A stretch of DNA of 64,000 bases from Halobaculum sp. XH14 (GCF_032116555.1 NZ_CP134949.1:1178001-1242000), one strand, 5' to 3'. Positions 16,747-26,809 are shown, counted from the first letter of the stretch. A program made the numbers and translations. The notes: generated from the letters alone by a model not told the origin.

Positions 16747-17439
16747 TCAGTTCTCGACCGGATCGACACGCTCGCGGAGCCACGCCGCCGCGCGCTCGGC
16801 CTCGCCCCGCTCGCCGGCGGTCAGCTTCACCCTGACGTGTTCGCCCGGGTACGAGCCGACGGAGACGTCGAACGCCTCGCGGAGCGCCCCTAGGCGGTCG
16901 ACCAGCGTGGACTCGGGTTCGTCGACCGCGACGAACTCCGTGTAGGTCACCTGCCCCGAGAACTCGGAGGCGACGCCGTCGAACATCGCCTCCATCTCGT
17001 CGGGGACGCCCGGGAAGACGTACACGGATTCGAGCACGCAGCCCGGCGCGACGCCCGCCCCGTTGTGCAACGGCCGGGCGCCCGCGGGGAGCGCCGCCGT
17101 CCCGTCGTTCAACTCGGCCGCCGCGTAGCCGCCGTGTTCGGTGAGCCAGTCGAGCGCCTCGGCGTTCTCGACGAGGTCGCGGCCGAAGGCGGCCGCCACG
17201 CCGGCCATCGTCACGTCGTCGTGGGTCGGGCCGATGCCGCCGGTGACGAGGACGGCGTCGTACTCGGCCCGGTACTCGTTGACGACGCGGGCGATGTCCG
17301 CGAGCCGGTCGGGGACCGTCGTGACGCGCTCGACCGACACGCCCCGCTCGTTGAGCCGGCCGGAAAGCCACGTGGCGTTCGTGTTCTCGGTGTCGCCCAT
17401 GAGGAGTTCGTCCCCCACGGTGACGATGGCCGCGTTCAT
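16747..17439 (-). CDS. CinA-like molybdopterin-binding-fold protein
   Basis: 230-residue protein matching the N-terminal (MoCF/COG1058) domain of CinA: VTVGDELLMGDTENTNATWL at the start and VTGGIGPTHDDVTM in the middle. The bacterial C-terminal nicotinamide-deamidase domain is absent, as in most archaea. ATG 17439 begins MNAAIVTVG; nine upstream codons are unlikely. Possible role in ADP-ribose or NMN salvage, not established for archaea. Confidence 0.85.
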   Translation of the reverse strand: MNAAIVTVGDELLMGDTENTNATWLSGRLNERGVSVERVTTVPDRLADIARVVNEYRAEYDAVLVTGGIGPTHDDVTMAGVAAAFGRDLVENAEALDWLTEHGGYAAAELNDGTAALPAGARPLHNGAGVAPGCVLESVYVFPGVPDEMEAMFDGVASEFSGQVTYTEFVAVDEPESTLVDRLGALREAFDVSVGSYPGEHVRVKLTAGERGEAERAAAWLRERVDPVEN

Positions 17440-17532
17440 GGACCGGGGAACGGACGAGGGAGGCATAAGTTCGCGGGGACCGTCGGCGGAGAACCGCGGA
17501 TGCTGGCGGTCAGCCGGTGGACCGGCGGCGAC

Positions 17533-18318
17533 TCAGCGGCGTCCCGGCGGCGGGTCGCGCCCGTCGTCGTCGCCGACGTCGACGTCGAGCCCCATCTCCT
17601 CGCGGGTCTCCCGGAGCTCCCTGATCTGTCGCCGGTAGTACGCGACGCCCACGATGGCCAGCGCGCCGAACACCGCGAGCAGCCCGCCGAACAGCGAGAG
17701 GTCCCGCTCGAGGTAGAACTGCACGAGGACGGTGTCGGTCGCCACCTCGTCCCAGGTGACGTGGACGCGGTCCTGAGCGTCGGTCCGCGTCTCCGCGCCG
17801 CCGGGCGAGACCCGACCGAACACCGGGACGGAGACGTCCCTGTCGGGCGGCAGGACGACCTCGTAGGAGCCCTCGACGTACGTCGGGACGACGAAGCGTT
17901 TCGGCGTGCTCTCGGCGGTGAACGCGACCTGGCCGCCCGCCACCGGGGTGCGAATCGTCACCTCGTCGCGCGTCTCCCGGACGCTCCCGCGCTCGGCGAG
18001 CGTCGAGCCGTCGATGACCGTGCCGTTGGGGTAGCGATAGCGGACCGCACGAACGTCGAGCGGGTTCCTGCCGCCCAGCCCGTCGTTCCGGTAGAGAACG
18101 AGTTCCGAACCGTTCACCCGGTAGACGCCCTGGAACGTGGAGTCGGCGCGGACGGTGACGTGGACGTCGACGCTCTCGTTCCAGGCGTAGCCGTCGCCGG
18201 CCGGCTCCTGGTCGAGCCGCTCTGCCGGGACCGAGTCGTCGCCGAAGAAGCCGAGACAGCCGGAGAGGAGGAGCATGCCCACGAGCGCGAGCAGCGCGAG
18301 GACCCGGCGTCGCCTCAT
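17533..18318 (-). CDS. Haloarchaeal lipoprotein, DUF5803-like
   Basis: 261 residues. The N-terminus is a lipoprotein signal (RRRR, hydrophobic core, lipobox LLSGC at about 17-21), followed by an extracellular beta-rich region. A transmembrane helix lies near the C-terminus (FGGLLAVFGALAIVGVAYYR) with a charged cytoplasmic tail. It is third in the tfe operon and overlaps the DUF2110 gene by ATGA. The long open frame running on into the upstream gene is a GC artefact. Function unknown. Confidence 0.75.
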   Translation of the reverse strand: MRRRRVLALLALVGMLLLSGCLGFFGDDSVPAERLDQEPAGDGYAWNESVDVHVTVRADSTFQGVYRVNGSELVLYRNDGLGGRNPLDVRAVRYRYPNGTVIDGSTLAERGSVRETRDEVTIRTPVAGGQVAFTAESTPKRFVVPTYVEGSYEVVLPPDRDVSVPVFGRVSPGGAETRTDAQDRVHVTWDEVATDTVLVQFYLERDLSLFGGLLAVFGALAIVGVAYYRRQIRELRETREEMGLDVDVGDDDGRDPPPGRR

Positions 18319-18986
18319 GGAATGACGGCTTTGAGTTCGGCGGGGAGATACCCCCCGATGGCCGCCAGCAACCCCGGCGGGTCGGTTCCCTCGGTGCAGA
18401 CGATGCTCTGTTCGAGCAGGCCGAGTCGCTCCACCGTGACGATGTCCTGCGCGTGGCCCGCCCGGTTCACCGTCGCCCGGACCTCGCCGCGGGTCGCGCT
18501 GTTGACGTTCACGCGGCCGTCGCCGCGCGTCCAGTCGTACAGCCGGTCGCGCTCGGCGTCCGCGAGTTCGTGGTCGCCGTCCCCGTCGTAGACGAACCGG
18601 AGCGCGAGGTGCTGGACGAGTCCGAAGCGGTCGCGAATCTGGGCGGGCGAGCCGGCACCGAGTCCGATGCCGGCGACGGGGATTCGGATCTCCCGGCCGG
18701 CGTCGAGGACGAACCCCTCCTCGTCCCAGCTCTCGAGGGTGCCGCGGTACGTCTCGCCGTCGGTGAAGTGGTCGGTCACCTCGCCCCACCGCTCGCGGAG
18801 GAGGTTCCGTGCGACCGTCGCGTCCGGGCCGTCGACCGTGACCGAGACGAAGTCGTCGTGGCGGACACCCACGTCGGACTCGACGTCGAGCTCGCCCAGG
18901 TCGTTGGCGACGAGCGAGGCCATCCCGTCGAGGGCCCTGTCGCGCGCGTCGCCGGTCACGTAGCACTTCGTCGCCAGGACGACCAT
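18315..18986 (-). CDS. DUF2110 family protein
   Basis: 223-residue archaeal protein with no membrane segment. The N-terminus MVVLATKCYVTGDARDRALDG and the region GYLPAELKAVIP at the end agree with DUF2110. The central part has an OB/KOW-like beta region (YRGTLESWDEEGFVLDAGR). It overlaps tfe by one base (TAATG) and the next gene by four. The constant linkage to tfe suggests a transcription-related or ribosome-related role, but none is established. Confidence 0.8.
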   Translation of the reverse strand: MVVLATKCYVTGDARDRALDGMASLVANDLGELDVESDVGVRHDDFVSVTVDGPDATVARNLLRERWGEVTDHFTDGETYRGTLESWDEEGFVLDAGREIRIPVAGIGLGAGSPAQIRDRFGLVQHLALRFVYDGDGDHELADAERDRLYDWTRGDGRVNVNSATRGEVRATVNRAGHAQDIVTVERLGLLEQSIVCTEGTDPPGLLAAIGGYLPAELKAVIP

Positions 18987-19525
18987 TACGCGCCTGCCCC
19001 GGCGTCGTCGTGCTCGACGTTGAGCTCCTCGCGGAGCTGGTCGATGCGCCACTCCATCGCCTCGACGAGGCGGCTGTTCTCCATCGACTCCAGCGGTGAG
19101 CCACACTCGGGACACTCGAAGCCGAACTCCATCGCCTCCTCGAACTCGAAGCGGATGGAGTCGACCTCACAGAGGTAGAACTGGTGGTCCTCCTCGTAGG
19201 ACTCCCGCTGTTCGAGCCCCTCCAGCAGCCGGTACATCTCCTCCTCCAGGTTCTCGGGGATGTTGTCGTACTGGAACGTCCAGAGGTACGTGAGCCAGCC
19301 CGAGTCCTCGTCGCGGACGCGGCGGTACGACGCGAGGTCGTTCTCGTAGAGGATGAACAGCGCCCGGCGGACGTCGTTCAGCTCCAGTCCGAGTTCCTCC
19401 GCGAGTTCCTCGTCGGTGACCTCCCCGTCCGGCGGCGCCGCGGCGACGGGCATGCCGGTGGGGCCGACGAGTTCGTGGAGGTACTTCTGGATGACCGGGT
19501 CCTCCAGGAGTTCCTCAAAAGCCAT
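18986..19525 (-). CDS. tfe: Transcription initiation factor E alpha (TFE)
   Basis: 179 residues. The N-terminal ~100 residues are the TFE winged helix (TDEELAEELGLELNDVRRALFILYENDLASY). The C-terminal zinc-ribbon region holds YLCEVD and ECPECGSP. Only three of the four usual cysteines are visible, the second of the first pair being Asp. TFE helps TBP-TFB open the promoter with RNA polymerase. First gene of a three-gene operon, with a TTTAAAGG element 20 bases upstream suggesting a short leader. Confidence 0.93.
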   Translation of the reverse strand: MAFEELLEDPVIQKYLHELVGPTGMPVAAAPPDGEVTDEELAEELGLELNDVRRALFILYENDLASYRRVRDEDSGWLTYLWTFQYDNIPENLEEEMYRLLEGLEQRESYEEDHQFYLCEVDSIRFEFEEAMEFGFECPECGSPLESMENSRLVEAMEWRIDQLREELNVEHDDAGAGA

Positions 19526-19590
19526 TGGGGGAAAACGGGGGTGGATTCATTTAAAGGAACCGGATAGGGCGGCCCGGGCCGGCCACAGTT

Positions 19591-20238
19591 ATGGCCCACG
19601 AGCCCAACCCACACGGCGTGCCCCCCGACACGCCGCCGGTTCCCGTCGAACGGCTCGCGGAGGGTGACTGGCGCGAACTGGAGCGGGCCGCGTGGCGGCC
19701 GTTCGACGTCGGCTTGCTCGCCGTCGATGCGACCCGGGTGGTGTACGAGGACGCGACCCTCCGGAACCGGATCCGCGAATCGACGGGGATCGACGGCTCC
19801 TGGCGCTTCTTTCTGGCCGCCCGGCTAGAACTCTCACCGACGCCACCCGGGTCACGCGCGCTGACCGCGCTCGTCACCGACAGGGCGCTTTCCGGCTTCG
19901 TCGACGTGCTCGCGGAACGGGGGTTCGCGGACGTTCGGCGGGCCGCGTCGTGGGACGAGCCGGCCACTCGACCGGTGGCGGAACAGGGCGACGACCGCGA
20001 GCCCTCGGACGCGCCGGTCGAGTACGTCGCTCGCTGTACCGTCGACGGCGTCTCGCTCCGCGCGACGGCGCTCGCCCTCGTCCGCCCGGTCGAGGGCGGC
20101 TACGTCCTCGCCGGTGGTGCCTATCCGACGGGCGTGCGCGACGCTCCCGACGGGGTGGGAGCCGACGCGATCGAACGTGAACTCGATCCCGCCCGGTTCC
20201 GATCCGAACTCCTGGCGCTCGTTCGGGCTACCTGCTGA
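19591..20238 (+). CDS. Conserved haloarchaeal protein, unknown function
   Basis: 215 residues, acidic, no signal peptide or membrane segment. It reads as alternating beta and alpha elements (VERLAEGDWRELERAAW, LTALVTDRALSGFVDVL, YVARCTVDGVSLRATALALV). Codon use is typical of the region. It is divergent from tfe and overlaps convergently by 11 bases the end of the TbsP-like gene. I do not recognise the family. Confidence 0.65.
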   Translation: MAHEPNPHGVPPDTPPVPVERLAEGDWRELERAAWRPFDVGLLAVDATRVVYEDATLRNRIRESTGIDGSWRFFLAARLELSPTPPGSRALTALVTDRALSGFVDVLAERGFADVRRAASWDEPATRPVAEQGDDREPSDAPVEYVARCTVDGVSLRATALALVRPVEGGYVLAGGAYPTGVRDAPDGVGADAIERELDPARFRSELLALVRATC

Positions 20239-21031
20239 TCCCGAGCCGCTCCTGGACGGTCGGGATCAGCTCACCCGGGTCCACCTCGCCCAGCGCCTCG
20301 TCGGCGAGCGCGAGCTGTTGGCGGGGACGACCGACGCCCTCGGGGACCCGTCTCGTCTCGACGATGTCGGCGCTCGCCAGCCGTTCCTTCGCCCGCGCGA
20401 CCTCGGTCCGGCTCGAGAAGTTCACCTCGCGGGCCCACTCGCCGAGTTCGATGGAGAACAGTTCGTGACGGGCTCCGACGAGGGTACAGACGCCGACCGG
20501 GTCGAGCACGTCGTCCTCACGGACGGCCTCGGCGCCGTCGAGCGCGCCCGACAGGGTTCTCGCCGCGTCCGGCCAGCGGTCCCGAAAGGTGTCGAGGAGG
20601 ACGTCGCGCGCGGGGACCTCGGGGCGGTAGTCGGCGGCTTCCGCCCACCGGATCTCGAACGCCTCGCGGAACGCCGCCGTCACCTCGTCGTCGCTCGTCG
20701 AGAGCGAACTCATCGTGGAGTCGGCCCGGACGTGGACCCAGGCCCGTCCGTCACCGAGCGTCAGGCTCTCGGCGATGTCGGGGGCGGTTCGAACGACGAG
20801 TCTGTCGCCGTCGATGGCCTCGGCGGCGGCCGTCGCGGTCCGGAACTCGTCGAACAGGTCCTCGGCGTCGGCCGGCGTCAGGAACAGCCTCGCCGTCTCC
20901 TTCCCGGTTCGCACCGAGCGGGCAACCGACCGCGCGAGCCGCGGGGGTGGGGAGACGAACAGCGGATCACGCGCGGTTGCGAGGAGCGTCTCGGCGACGG
21001 AGGGCGTCGCCTCGAGCGAGCGAGCGGGCAT
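20228..21031 (-). CDS. TbsP-like transcriptional regulator (DUF5821 type)
   Basis: 267 residues. An N-terminal sensor-like region is followed by a C-terminal winged helix (FSSRTEVARAKERLASADIV, then TRRVPEGVGRPRQQLAL as the wing). It resembles the haloarchaeal TbsP family, one member of which acts with TrmB in glucose-responsive control of a glyceraldehyde-phosphate dehydrogenase gene. The family match is from memory of the pattern, so moderately secure. Monocistronic, convergent with the preceding gene. Confidence 0.6.
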   Translation of the reverse strand: MPARSLEATPSVAETLLATARDPLFVSPPPRLARSVARSVRTGKETARLFLTPADAEDLFDEFRTATAAAEAIDGDRLVVRTAPDIAESLTLGDGRAWVHVRADSTMSSLSTSDDEVTAAFREAFEIRWAEAADYRPEVPARDVLLDTFRDRWPDAARTLSGALDGAEAVREDDVLDPVGVCTLVGARHELFSIELGEWAREVNFSSRTEVARAKERLASADIVETRRVPEGVGRPRQQLALADEALGEVDPGELIPTVQERLGISR

Positions 21032-21067
21032 GGGGGAGGATGGACGACGGGCCGACTTTAATTTTCA

Positions 21068-21811
21068 CTATCCGTTCCGGGCGAAAGTGAGATAGCCCGT
21101 GTGACCGACCCCGGCGGTGCTGGGCCGCGTGCCGCGGTCGTCGACGTGGAGCTCCCGCTGGATCGTCTCCAGCGTCTCGACGCCGAGCAGTCCGACCGCG
21201 TCCGCCGCCTCCTCCGCCCGCCGCGCGTCCTCCACGAACGGGGCGTAAACGGCGCAGTAGCCGCCGCTGGTGAGCAGTTCCGGCGCGTGTTCGACCACGG
21301 TCGCCGCGTCGGCCGTGTCGAGCGTGAGGAGGTCGAACTCCTCCCCGGAGAGCGCGTCGAGGTCCTCGAGCACGTCGCCCCCGCGAACCTCGACGCGGTC
21401 GTCGACGCCCGCGAGCGCCATGTTGTCGCGGGCGACCTCCGCGAATTCGGGGTCCCGTTCGTAGGTGGTCACTGCGGCTCCCAGCCGGCCGAGATACGCC
21501 GAGAGCACGCCGGTTCCGGTGCCGGCGTCGAGCACGCGGTCGCCCGACTGCGCGCCGACGTGGCCCACGACCAGTCCGACGTCGCGGGGCATCATCGGCG
21601 CGCCGGTGCGCTCGAAGTGGTTGAACAGGTCCGGACCACGGAGCGCGCGAACGGTGAACGGTTCCTCGAGATGCGTCTCGATGATCTGGCCGGGGTCCGG
21701 GTCGTCCGGAACGGTCAACACGCCGAGGTCGGTCTGGAGCTCCTCGCCCGGCGTGCGGAGGTACTCGCGGTCCGAGTCCGCGTGAACGAGGAGGACGGCC
21801 GCGTGGCTCAC
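21068..21811 (-). CDS. trmI: tRNA (adenine-N1)-methyltransferase TrmI
   Basis: 247 residues. The SAM site [19 protein letters not shown] lies near 92-110, with [14 protein letters not shown] before it and LDTADAA as motif IV. Archaeal TrmI methylates N1 of A57/A58 in the T loop of tRNA. The C-terminus [11 protein letters not shown] is the family ending. Start overlaps the stop of nac by ATGA, a pairing common in archaea. Confidence 0.88.
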   Translation of the reverse strand: MSHAAVLLVHADSDREYLRTPGEELQTDLGVLTVPDDPDPGQIIETHLEEPFTVRALRGPDLFNHFERTGAPMMPRDVGLVVGHVGAQSGDRVLDAGTGTGVLSAYLGRLGAAVTTYERDPEFAEVARDNMALAGVDDRVEVRGGDVLEDLDALSGEEFDLLTLDTADAATVVEHAPELLTSGGYCAVYAPFVEDARRAEEAADAVGLLGVETLETIQRELHVDDRGTRPSTAGVGHTGYLTFARNG

Positions 21812-22203
21812 TCCAGCCGGGAGATCGCCGCCGCGAGGTCGCCGTCCTCGGCCTCGAGGGCCTCCCGGGCCGCGTCGGTGCTTACGCCCGCCCGCTGTGC
21901 GACGATCTCCACGTCGTCCGCGGGAATCTCGTCGGCCTCGCCGCCCGAGTCGTCGCCGGATTCGATGGCGGCGTCACCGCCGTCGCCGCCCTTGCCGACC
22001 GCGCGGGACTCAGGGGAGCCGACGACCTGGTAGGTCTGCTGGCCCTGGGCGTCCATCCGCGTGACTTGGGCGTCCCCGAACACGAGCTCCTCGTCGGCCG
22101 TCCGGATGATCACCTCCTCGGCGTCGAGTTCGGTCACGTCGATGCCCATCTGTTTCATCATCTGTTCCATCTTCCGTGGGTTCATGCCGCCGCCTCCGAA
22201 CAT
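21808..22203 (-). CDS. nac: Nascent polypeptide-associated complex protein
   Basis: 131 residues starting [20 protein letters not shown]. The NAC beta-barrel core ([26 protein letters not shown]) is followed by an acidic linker and a C-terminal UBA helix triplet ([19 protein letters not shown]). The homodimer binds nascent chains at the ribosome exit. ATG 22203 is the family start. Confidence 0.93.
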   Translation of the reverse strand: MFGGGGMNPRKMEQMMKQMGIDVTELDAEEVIIRTADEELVFGDAQVTRMDAQGQQTYQVVGSPESRAVGKGGDGGDAAIESGDDSGGEADEIPADDVEIVAQRAGVSTDAAREALEAEDGDLAAAISRLE

Positions 22204-22344
22204 GCCAGGAGCGTCGGCGTGCCGGAGCAAAAGCGTGGCGACGTGCCTCGCTGGTGGGACTCGTTGGCACGCGCTCGGCCCCGTCGGCTACGAGTCGCCG
22301 CCGCGACCCCTCGTTTCATGCGGGGGCCGGCCCACCCCCCTGGC

Positions 22345-23148
22345 ATGCAACTGGCCGAACGGACGTGGCCCGAGCTGGGCGAGTACGTCGCCGGCGAGTC
22401 GGTGGCGGTCGTGCCGCTCGGCTCCACCGAGCAGCACGGTCCGCACCTGCCGCTGGCGACCGACGCGCTCATCGCCGAGGCGCTGGCGCGGGAGGCGGCC
22501 GACCGGACCGGGTTCCTCTGTACCCCGCCGGTCCGGATCGCCGTCTCGGAACACCACCGGCAGTTCCACGGGACGATGTGGGTCGAGCCCGACGTGTTCC
22601 GCGACTACGTCGAGAGTTTCTCGCGGAACCTCACGTACCACGGCGTGGACCGGATGGTGTTCGTGAACGCCCACGGCGGCAACACCCAGCACCTCCGCGA
22701 GGTGGGCCGACGGCTCAGGCGCGACCGGACCGCCTACGCGGTCGAGTGGATGTGGGACGAGTCGATCCCTGAACTGGTGCGGGAGTCGTTCGCCCACAAC
22801 GGCCCCCACGGCGGCCCGAAGGAGACCGCGATGATCCAGCACATCGCGCCCGACCTCGTCCGCGAGGGGGAACTGGAAGCGGCGCGCGACGGCGGCGTCG
22901 TCGACCTCCCGGCGGCGACGACGGGCCGGTTCGGCGCGCGGACGTACTACGACAGCTCGGACAACTCGCCCAACGGCGTGTTCGGCGACCAGACGGACGC
23001 GACCGCGGAGATCGGCGCGGAGCTGTTCGAGGCCGCGAGCGAGCAGCTCGTGAAGCTGTTGGGGTGGCTCGACGACCAGCCGTTCTCGGATCTCATGCCC
23101 GAACCGCACGTCGACCCGCAGCCGGGGAGCCGACGTCCGGAGCGCTAG
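22345..23148 (+). CDS. Creatininase family amidohydrolase, possible ArfB
   Basis: 267 residues. Metal-binding motifs of the creatininase fold are present: PLGSTEQHGPHLPLATD (with Glu and His ligands), NAHGGNTQHL and HGGPKETAMI. Archaeal members include ArfB, the formamide hydrolase following GTP cyclohydrolase III in riboflavin/F420 biosynthesis. A GTP cyclohydrolase III gene lies 16 kb away in this window, which makes ArfB a fair suggestion. Creatinine hydrolysis is unlikely. ATG 22345 is chosen by homology. Confidence 0.8.
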   Translation: MQLAERTWPELGEYVAGESVAVVPLGSTEQHGPHLPLATDALIAEALAREAADRTGFLCTPPVRIAVSEHHRQFHGTMWVEPDVFRDYVESFSRNLTYHGVDRMVFVNAHGGNTQHLREVGRRLRRDRTAYAVEWMWDESIPELVRESFAHNGPHGGPKETAMIQHIAPDLVREGELEAARDGGVVDLPAATTGRFGARTYYDSSDNSPNGVFGDQTDATAEIGAELFEAASEQLVKLLGWLDDQPFSDLMPEPHVDPQPGSRRPER

Positions 23149-23299
23149 CGGATCGCTGACTGGCGGCGTCCTCGTCACGTCGGCGACGGGTGTTTTCCCC
23201 GGCGCGTTCGATCCCGTCCGACGCGACGCCGCGCACCCGCGAACGCCGGACGGCAGTTCTCAGCGCACACGGCCGTTGGTCGCGGTCCGGTATTTGAAC

Positions 23300-23992
23300 C
23301 TACGTGTCGACGGGGTCCGAGCGGTCGCCGGTTTCCTCGACCTTCGTCGAGACGGCGAGTCCGGAGCCGACGGGGAGGACGAGCGTCTCGAACGCCGGGT
23401 CGTCGCGGACGGCGTCGAGATAGCAGGCGACCCCGCGTGAGGGCTCGTCGTCGATGTCGATCGCGCGGGGTTCGCCCTCCATGTGTGCCAGCAGCGAGTG
23501 GAAGTCGATGGGGCCGTACATGATGTTGTCCGCGACGACGACGCCGCCCTCCGCGACCTTCGGCGCGACCGAGTGGAAGGCGTCCTCGTAGCGCTCCTTC
23601 TGGTGGTCGACGAGGACGACGTCGAACGGGCCGTCGTACCGCTCGACAGCGGCCAGCGCGTCGCCGTGCTCGAACTGACAGCAGTCGGCCAGGCCGGCCT
23701 CGGTCAGGAACTCCTCGCCCCGTTCGAGTTCGTCCTCGTCGAACTCGGTGAGCACGACCCGGTCGGCCCCGCCCCGCAGGAACCACGACGCCGAGTAGCC
23801 GAAGCCGGAGCCGAACTCGAACACCGTTTCCGCGCCCGTGAGCCTGGCGACCATGCGGAGGACGCCGCCCGCGTCCGGGCCGATGTTCGGGAACCGCCGT
23901 TCGCGGGCCAGCGCTGCCATTCGCTCCTGTACCTCGGTGTGTTCCGGCCCGGCGGCGCGGACGAACCGGGTCGCCTCGTCCGAGAGCACCAT
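23300..23992 (-). CDS. SAM-dependent O-methyltransferase
   Basis: 230 residues from ATG 23992 (MVLSDEATRF). It resembles catechol O-methyltransferase-like enzymes: VFEFGSGFGYSASWFLRGG is the SAM site, VVLTEFDEDELERG follows, and VVVADNIMYG is the post-catalytic motif. Substrate unknown. ATG 24049 would add 19 poorly conserved residues. Divergent from the GNAT gene. Confidence 0.8.
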   Translation of the reverse strand: MVLSDEATRFVRAAGPEHTEVQERMAALARERRFPNIGPDAGGVLRMVARLTGAETVFEFGSGFGYSASWFLRGGADRVVLTEFDEDELERGEEFLTEAGLADCCQFEHGDALAAVERYDGPFDVVLVDHQKERYEDAFHSVAPKVAEGGVVVADNIMYGPIDFHSLLAHMEGEPRAIDIDDEPSRGVACYLDAVRDDPAFETLVLPVGSGLAVSTKVEETGDRSDPVDT

Positions 23993-24075
23993 GTCCCGGG
24001 GGACGGGGGGCGGGACCGTGAGCCTTCGGGTCACACCCCCGAAAGCCATTCGTAGCGCCTCTCGGACGGGAGCGT

Positions 24076-24495
24076 ATGGACGGCGGTCGCATCGAGGAGG
24101 TGACGAGCGACGAGGGCTGGGACCGGGCGCTGCCGGTGCTCCAGGAACTGTGGAGCGACGCCGACGAGTCGTTCGTCCGGTCGTGGCGCGACGAGGAGGA
24201 CTACCGGCTGTTCGGGCGATACGTGGACGGGGGGCTGGTCGGCGTGGTGGGCGTCTCCGTCCAGCGCGTCGTTCACCACGCCAGACACGCATGGATTCAC
24301 GACCTCGTCGTCACCGAGTCGCGCCGGGGAGCGGGTCACGGCGCGGCGCTGCTCTCGTTCGTGGAGTCGTGGGCGCGCGACCGGGACTGCGAGTACGTCG
24401 CCCTCGCGAACCGACTGGGGAACGAATCGGCGCTCGACTTCTACGAGGCGGAGGGGATGGAGGCGTGGGGGTACGTCGTCGAGACGGAGCTGTAG
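24076..24495 (+). CDS. GNAT family N-acetyltransferase
   Basis: 139 residues, single GNAT domain. Motif A is WIHDLVVTESRRGAGHGAAL (acetyl-CoA pyrophosphate loop), motif B NESALDFYEAEGME. Substrate unknown. Confidence 0.85.
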   Translation: MDGGRIEEVTSDEGWDRALPVLQELWSDADESFVRSWRDEEDYRLFGRYVDGGLVGVVGVSVQRVVHHARHAWIHDLVVTESRRGAGHGAALLSFVESWARDRDCEYVALANRLGNESALDFYEAEGMEAWGYVVETEL

Positions 24496-24523
24496 GACGG
24501 CGCGACCGGCGGGCTGGCACGGT

Positions 24524-24979
24524 TCACAGTGCGGGAGCGGCCAGATAGCCGCCGATGACGAGCAGCACGACCCCGACCACGGACGCGAGTCTGAGGAACG
24601 TCTCCGCGTCGTGGGCGGCGGTTCGGACCTTGCCGACGTCCAGCGCGGACCTGATTTTGCTCGCGCCGACCTCGACGAGGCCGGTCATGACGAGCCAGAG
24701 CGCCAGCATCGTGAGCACGAGGTGGCCGCGACCGGTGCCGAACAGCAACTCGCTCCCGTAGACGGTCGCGGCCATGTGGCCGCCGGTGGCGACGAACACC
24801 AGCGCCGCGACCCGCGTGATGGTCGTCAGCCCGGAGGAGATCGACCCGAGCGCGTCGGGGTCGAGGCCCCCGCCCTTCGCGAGCGGGACGACCTTCCAGG
24901 TGGCGAGCAGGACCGCGCCGACCCAGACGCCGGCGAACAGCGTGTGCAGGACGTAGGCTCCCGTGAGTGCGAGCGGCAT
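24524..24979 (-). CDS. CopD-like four-helix membrane protein
   Basis: 151 residues with four hydrophobic segments (about 5-27, 52-74, 83-105, 128-148). The TM1 histidine (YVLHTLFAGVWVGAVLL) and GGH in TM2 resemble the CopD/DUF2269 copper or haem-binding membrane family. Function unknown; redox or metal transfer is possible. Monocistronic. Confidence 0.65.
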   Translation of the reverse strand: MPLALTGAYVLHTLFAGVWVGAVLLATWKVVPLAKGGGLDPDALGSISSGLTTITRVAALVFVATGGHMAATVYGSELLFGTGRGHLVLTMLALWLVMTGLVEVGASKIRSALDVGKVRTAAHDAETFLRLASVVGVVLLVIGGYLAAPAL

Positions 24980-25126
24980 GGTCGGCGACTCGGGTGGTCA
25001 CCGCATAAATCCCGGCAGGACGGCCCGGACGGGGGGAGGGTCAGGTCGGTGGCGTGACGGCTCCACGAGGCCCGTCCGTGACGCGACGTGGAGGCTTTAA
25101 GACGAGCGCGACCGACCCATCAGGTG

Positions 25127-26809
25127 ATGTTTGACCCCGACGACCTGGAGGAAATCCGCTCGGAGAAGCGGCGGTGGGAGGAGGAGACCCGCGAGCCCAC
25201 CGTCGAGCGGTTCGGGGAGCGCGAGGAGCGGTTCACAACCGACACCGGCGGCCAGGACGTCGACCCGCTGTACACGCCCGACGACGTCGCGGACCTCGAC
25301 TACGAGGCGGACCTCGGCTTCCCGGGCGAGGAGCCGTACACCCGGGGCGTCTACCCGACGATGCACCGGGGGCGGCTCTGGACGATGCGCCAGTACGCCG
25401 GCATGGGCACCGCCGCGGAGACGAACGAGCGGTTCAACTACCTCATCGACCAGGGCTCCTCGGGGCTCTCGATGGCGTTCGACCTGCCGACCCAGATGGG
25501 CTACGACTCCGACGCGGACATGGCCGCCGGCGAGGTCGGGAAATCGGGCGTCGCAATCGACTCGCTGGAGGACTTCGAGCGCGTGTTCGACGGCATCCCG
25601 CTCGACGAGGTGTCGACCTCGATGACGATCAACGCGCCCGCATCGGTGCTGCTCGCGATGTACGTCGCCGTCGGCGACCGGCAGGGAGTCGACCGCGAGG
25701 AGCTCCGGGGCACCATCCAGAACGACATCATGAAGGAGTACATCGCGCGGAACCTCTACATCTACCCGCCCGCGGAGTCGATGCGGCTCATCACCGACAT
25801 CTTCGAGTTCTGCGCGAACGAGACGCCGAAGTTCAACACCATCTCCATCTCCGGGTACCACATCCGGGAGGCCGGGTCGACGGCGGCCCAGGAGATCGCG
25901 TTCACGCTCGGCAACGGCATCGAGTACGTCCAGGCGGCCGTCGACGCCGGCCTCGACGTCGACGAGTTCGCCCCGCAGCTCTCCTTCTTCTTCAACGCCC
26001 ACAACAACATCCTGGAGGAGGTGGCGAAGTTCCGCGCCGCCCGCCGGATGTGGGCGACGATCATGGCGGAGCGCTTCGGCGCGGAGAACCCGAAGTCGAA
26101 GCAGCTGAAGTTCCACACCCAGACCGCCGGCTCGATGCTGACGGCCCAGCAGATCGAGAACAACGTCGTCCGGGTCGGCTACCAGGCGCTCGCCGCGGTG
26201 CTGGGCGGCACCCAGAGCCTCCACACGAACGGGAAGGACGAGGCGCTCTCGCTCCCGACCGAGAAATCCGTGCGGACGGCGCTCCGGACCCAGCAGATCC
26301 TCGCCCACGAGTCGGGCGCGGCCGACACCATCGACCCGCTCGCCGGGAGCTACTACGTCGAGAGCCTCACGGACGGCATCGAGGAGGAGGCGTTCGACAT
26401 CCTCGACGAGGTCGACCGCCGGGGCGGGATGCTCGACGCCGTACAGAACCAGTGGGTCCAGCGCCAGATCCAGGACACGGCGTTCGAGCGCCAGCGCGAG
26501 ATCGAGGAAGGCGAGCGCGTCATCGTCGGCGTCAACGAGTACGAGGTCGAGGAGGACGAACCGCAGGTGGACCTGGAGGACGTCTCCGAGGAGGAGCAGC
26601 GGGCGCAGGTCGAGCGCGTGCAGGACCTCCGCGAGTCGCGCGATTCGGAGGAGGCGGAGGCGGCGCTGGCGGCGCTCCGTGACGCGGCGACCGGGGACGC
26701 GAACCTGATGCCGTACATCGTCGACGCGGTGAAGGCGTACGCGACGGTCGGCGAGATCTGCAACGTGCTCCGCAAGGAGTTCGGGGAGTACCAGCCCGGT
26801 TCGGTGTAG
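25127..26809 (+). CDS. mcmA: Methylmalonyl-CoA mutase large (catalytic) subunit
   Basis: 560 residues, the TIM-barrel half of methylmalonyl-CoA mutase. Diagnostic stretches are [48 protein letters not shown], and [17 protein letters not shown]. The cobalamin-binding domain is not fused and is not in this window, as in other haloarchaea where it is a separate subunit. It interconverts succinyl-CoA and methylmalonyl-CoA in propionate and polyhydroxyalkanoate metabolism. ATG 25127 follows AGGTG. A large open frame on the opposite strand is a codon-bias shadow. Confidence 0.95.
   Translation: MFDPDDLEEIRSEKRRWEEETREPTVERFGEREERFTTDTGGQDVDPLYTPDDVADLDYEADLGFPGEEPYTRGVYPTMHRGRLWTMRQYAGMGTAAETNERFNYLIDQGSSGLSMAFDLPTQMGYDSDADMAAGEVGKSGVAIDSLEDFERVFDGIPLDEVSTSMTINAPASVLLAMYVAVGDRQGVDREELRGTIQNDIMKEYIARNLYIYPPAESMRLITDIFEFCANETPKFNTISISGYHIREAGSTAAQEIAFTLGNGIEYVQAAVDAGLDVDEFAPQLSFFFNAHNNILEEVAKFRAARRMWATIMAERFGAENPKSKQLKFHTQTAGSMLTAQQIENNVVRVGYQALAAVLGGTQSLHTNGKDEALSLPTEKSVRTALRTQQILAHESGAADTIDPLAGSYYVESLTDGIEEEAFDILDEVDRRGGMLDAVQNQWVQRQIQDTAFERQREIEEGERVIVGVNEYEVEEDEPQVDLEDVSEEEQRAQVERVQDLRESRDSEEAEAALAALRDAATGDANLMPYIVDAVKAYATVGEICNVLRKEFGEYQPGSV

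Noticed and set aside
17533-19170. 545-codon minus-strand frame taken as one protein
   Set aside because: Only the part from ATG 18318 reads as a protein (lipoprotein signal, DUF5803-like). The rest is an Arg/Ser-rich out-of-frame reading of the DUF2110 and TFE genes.
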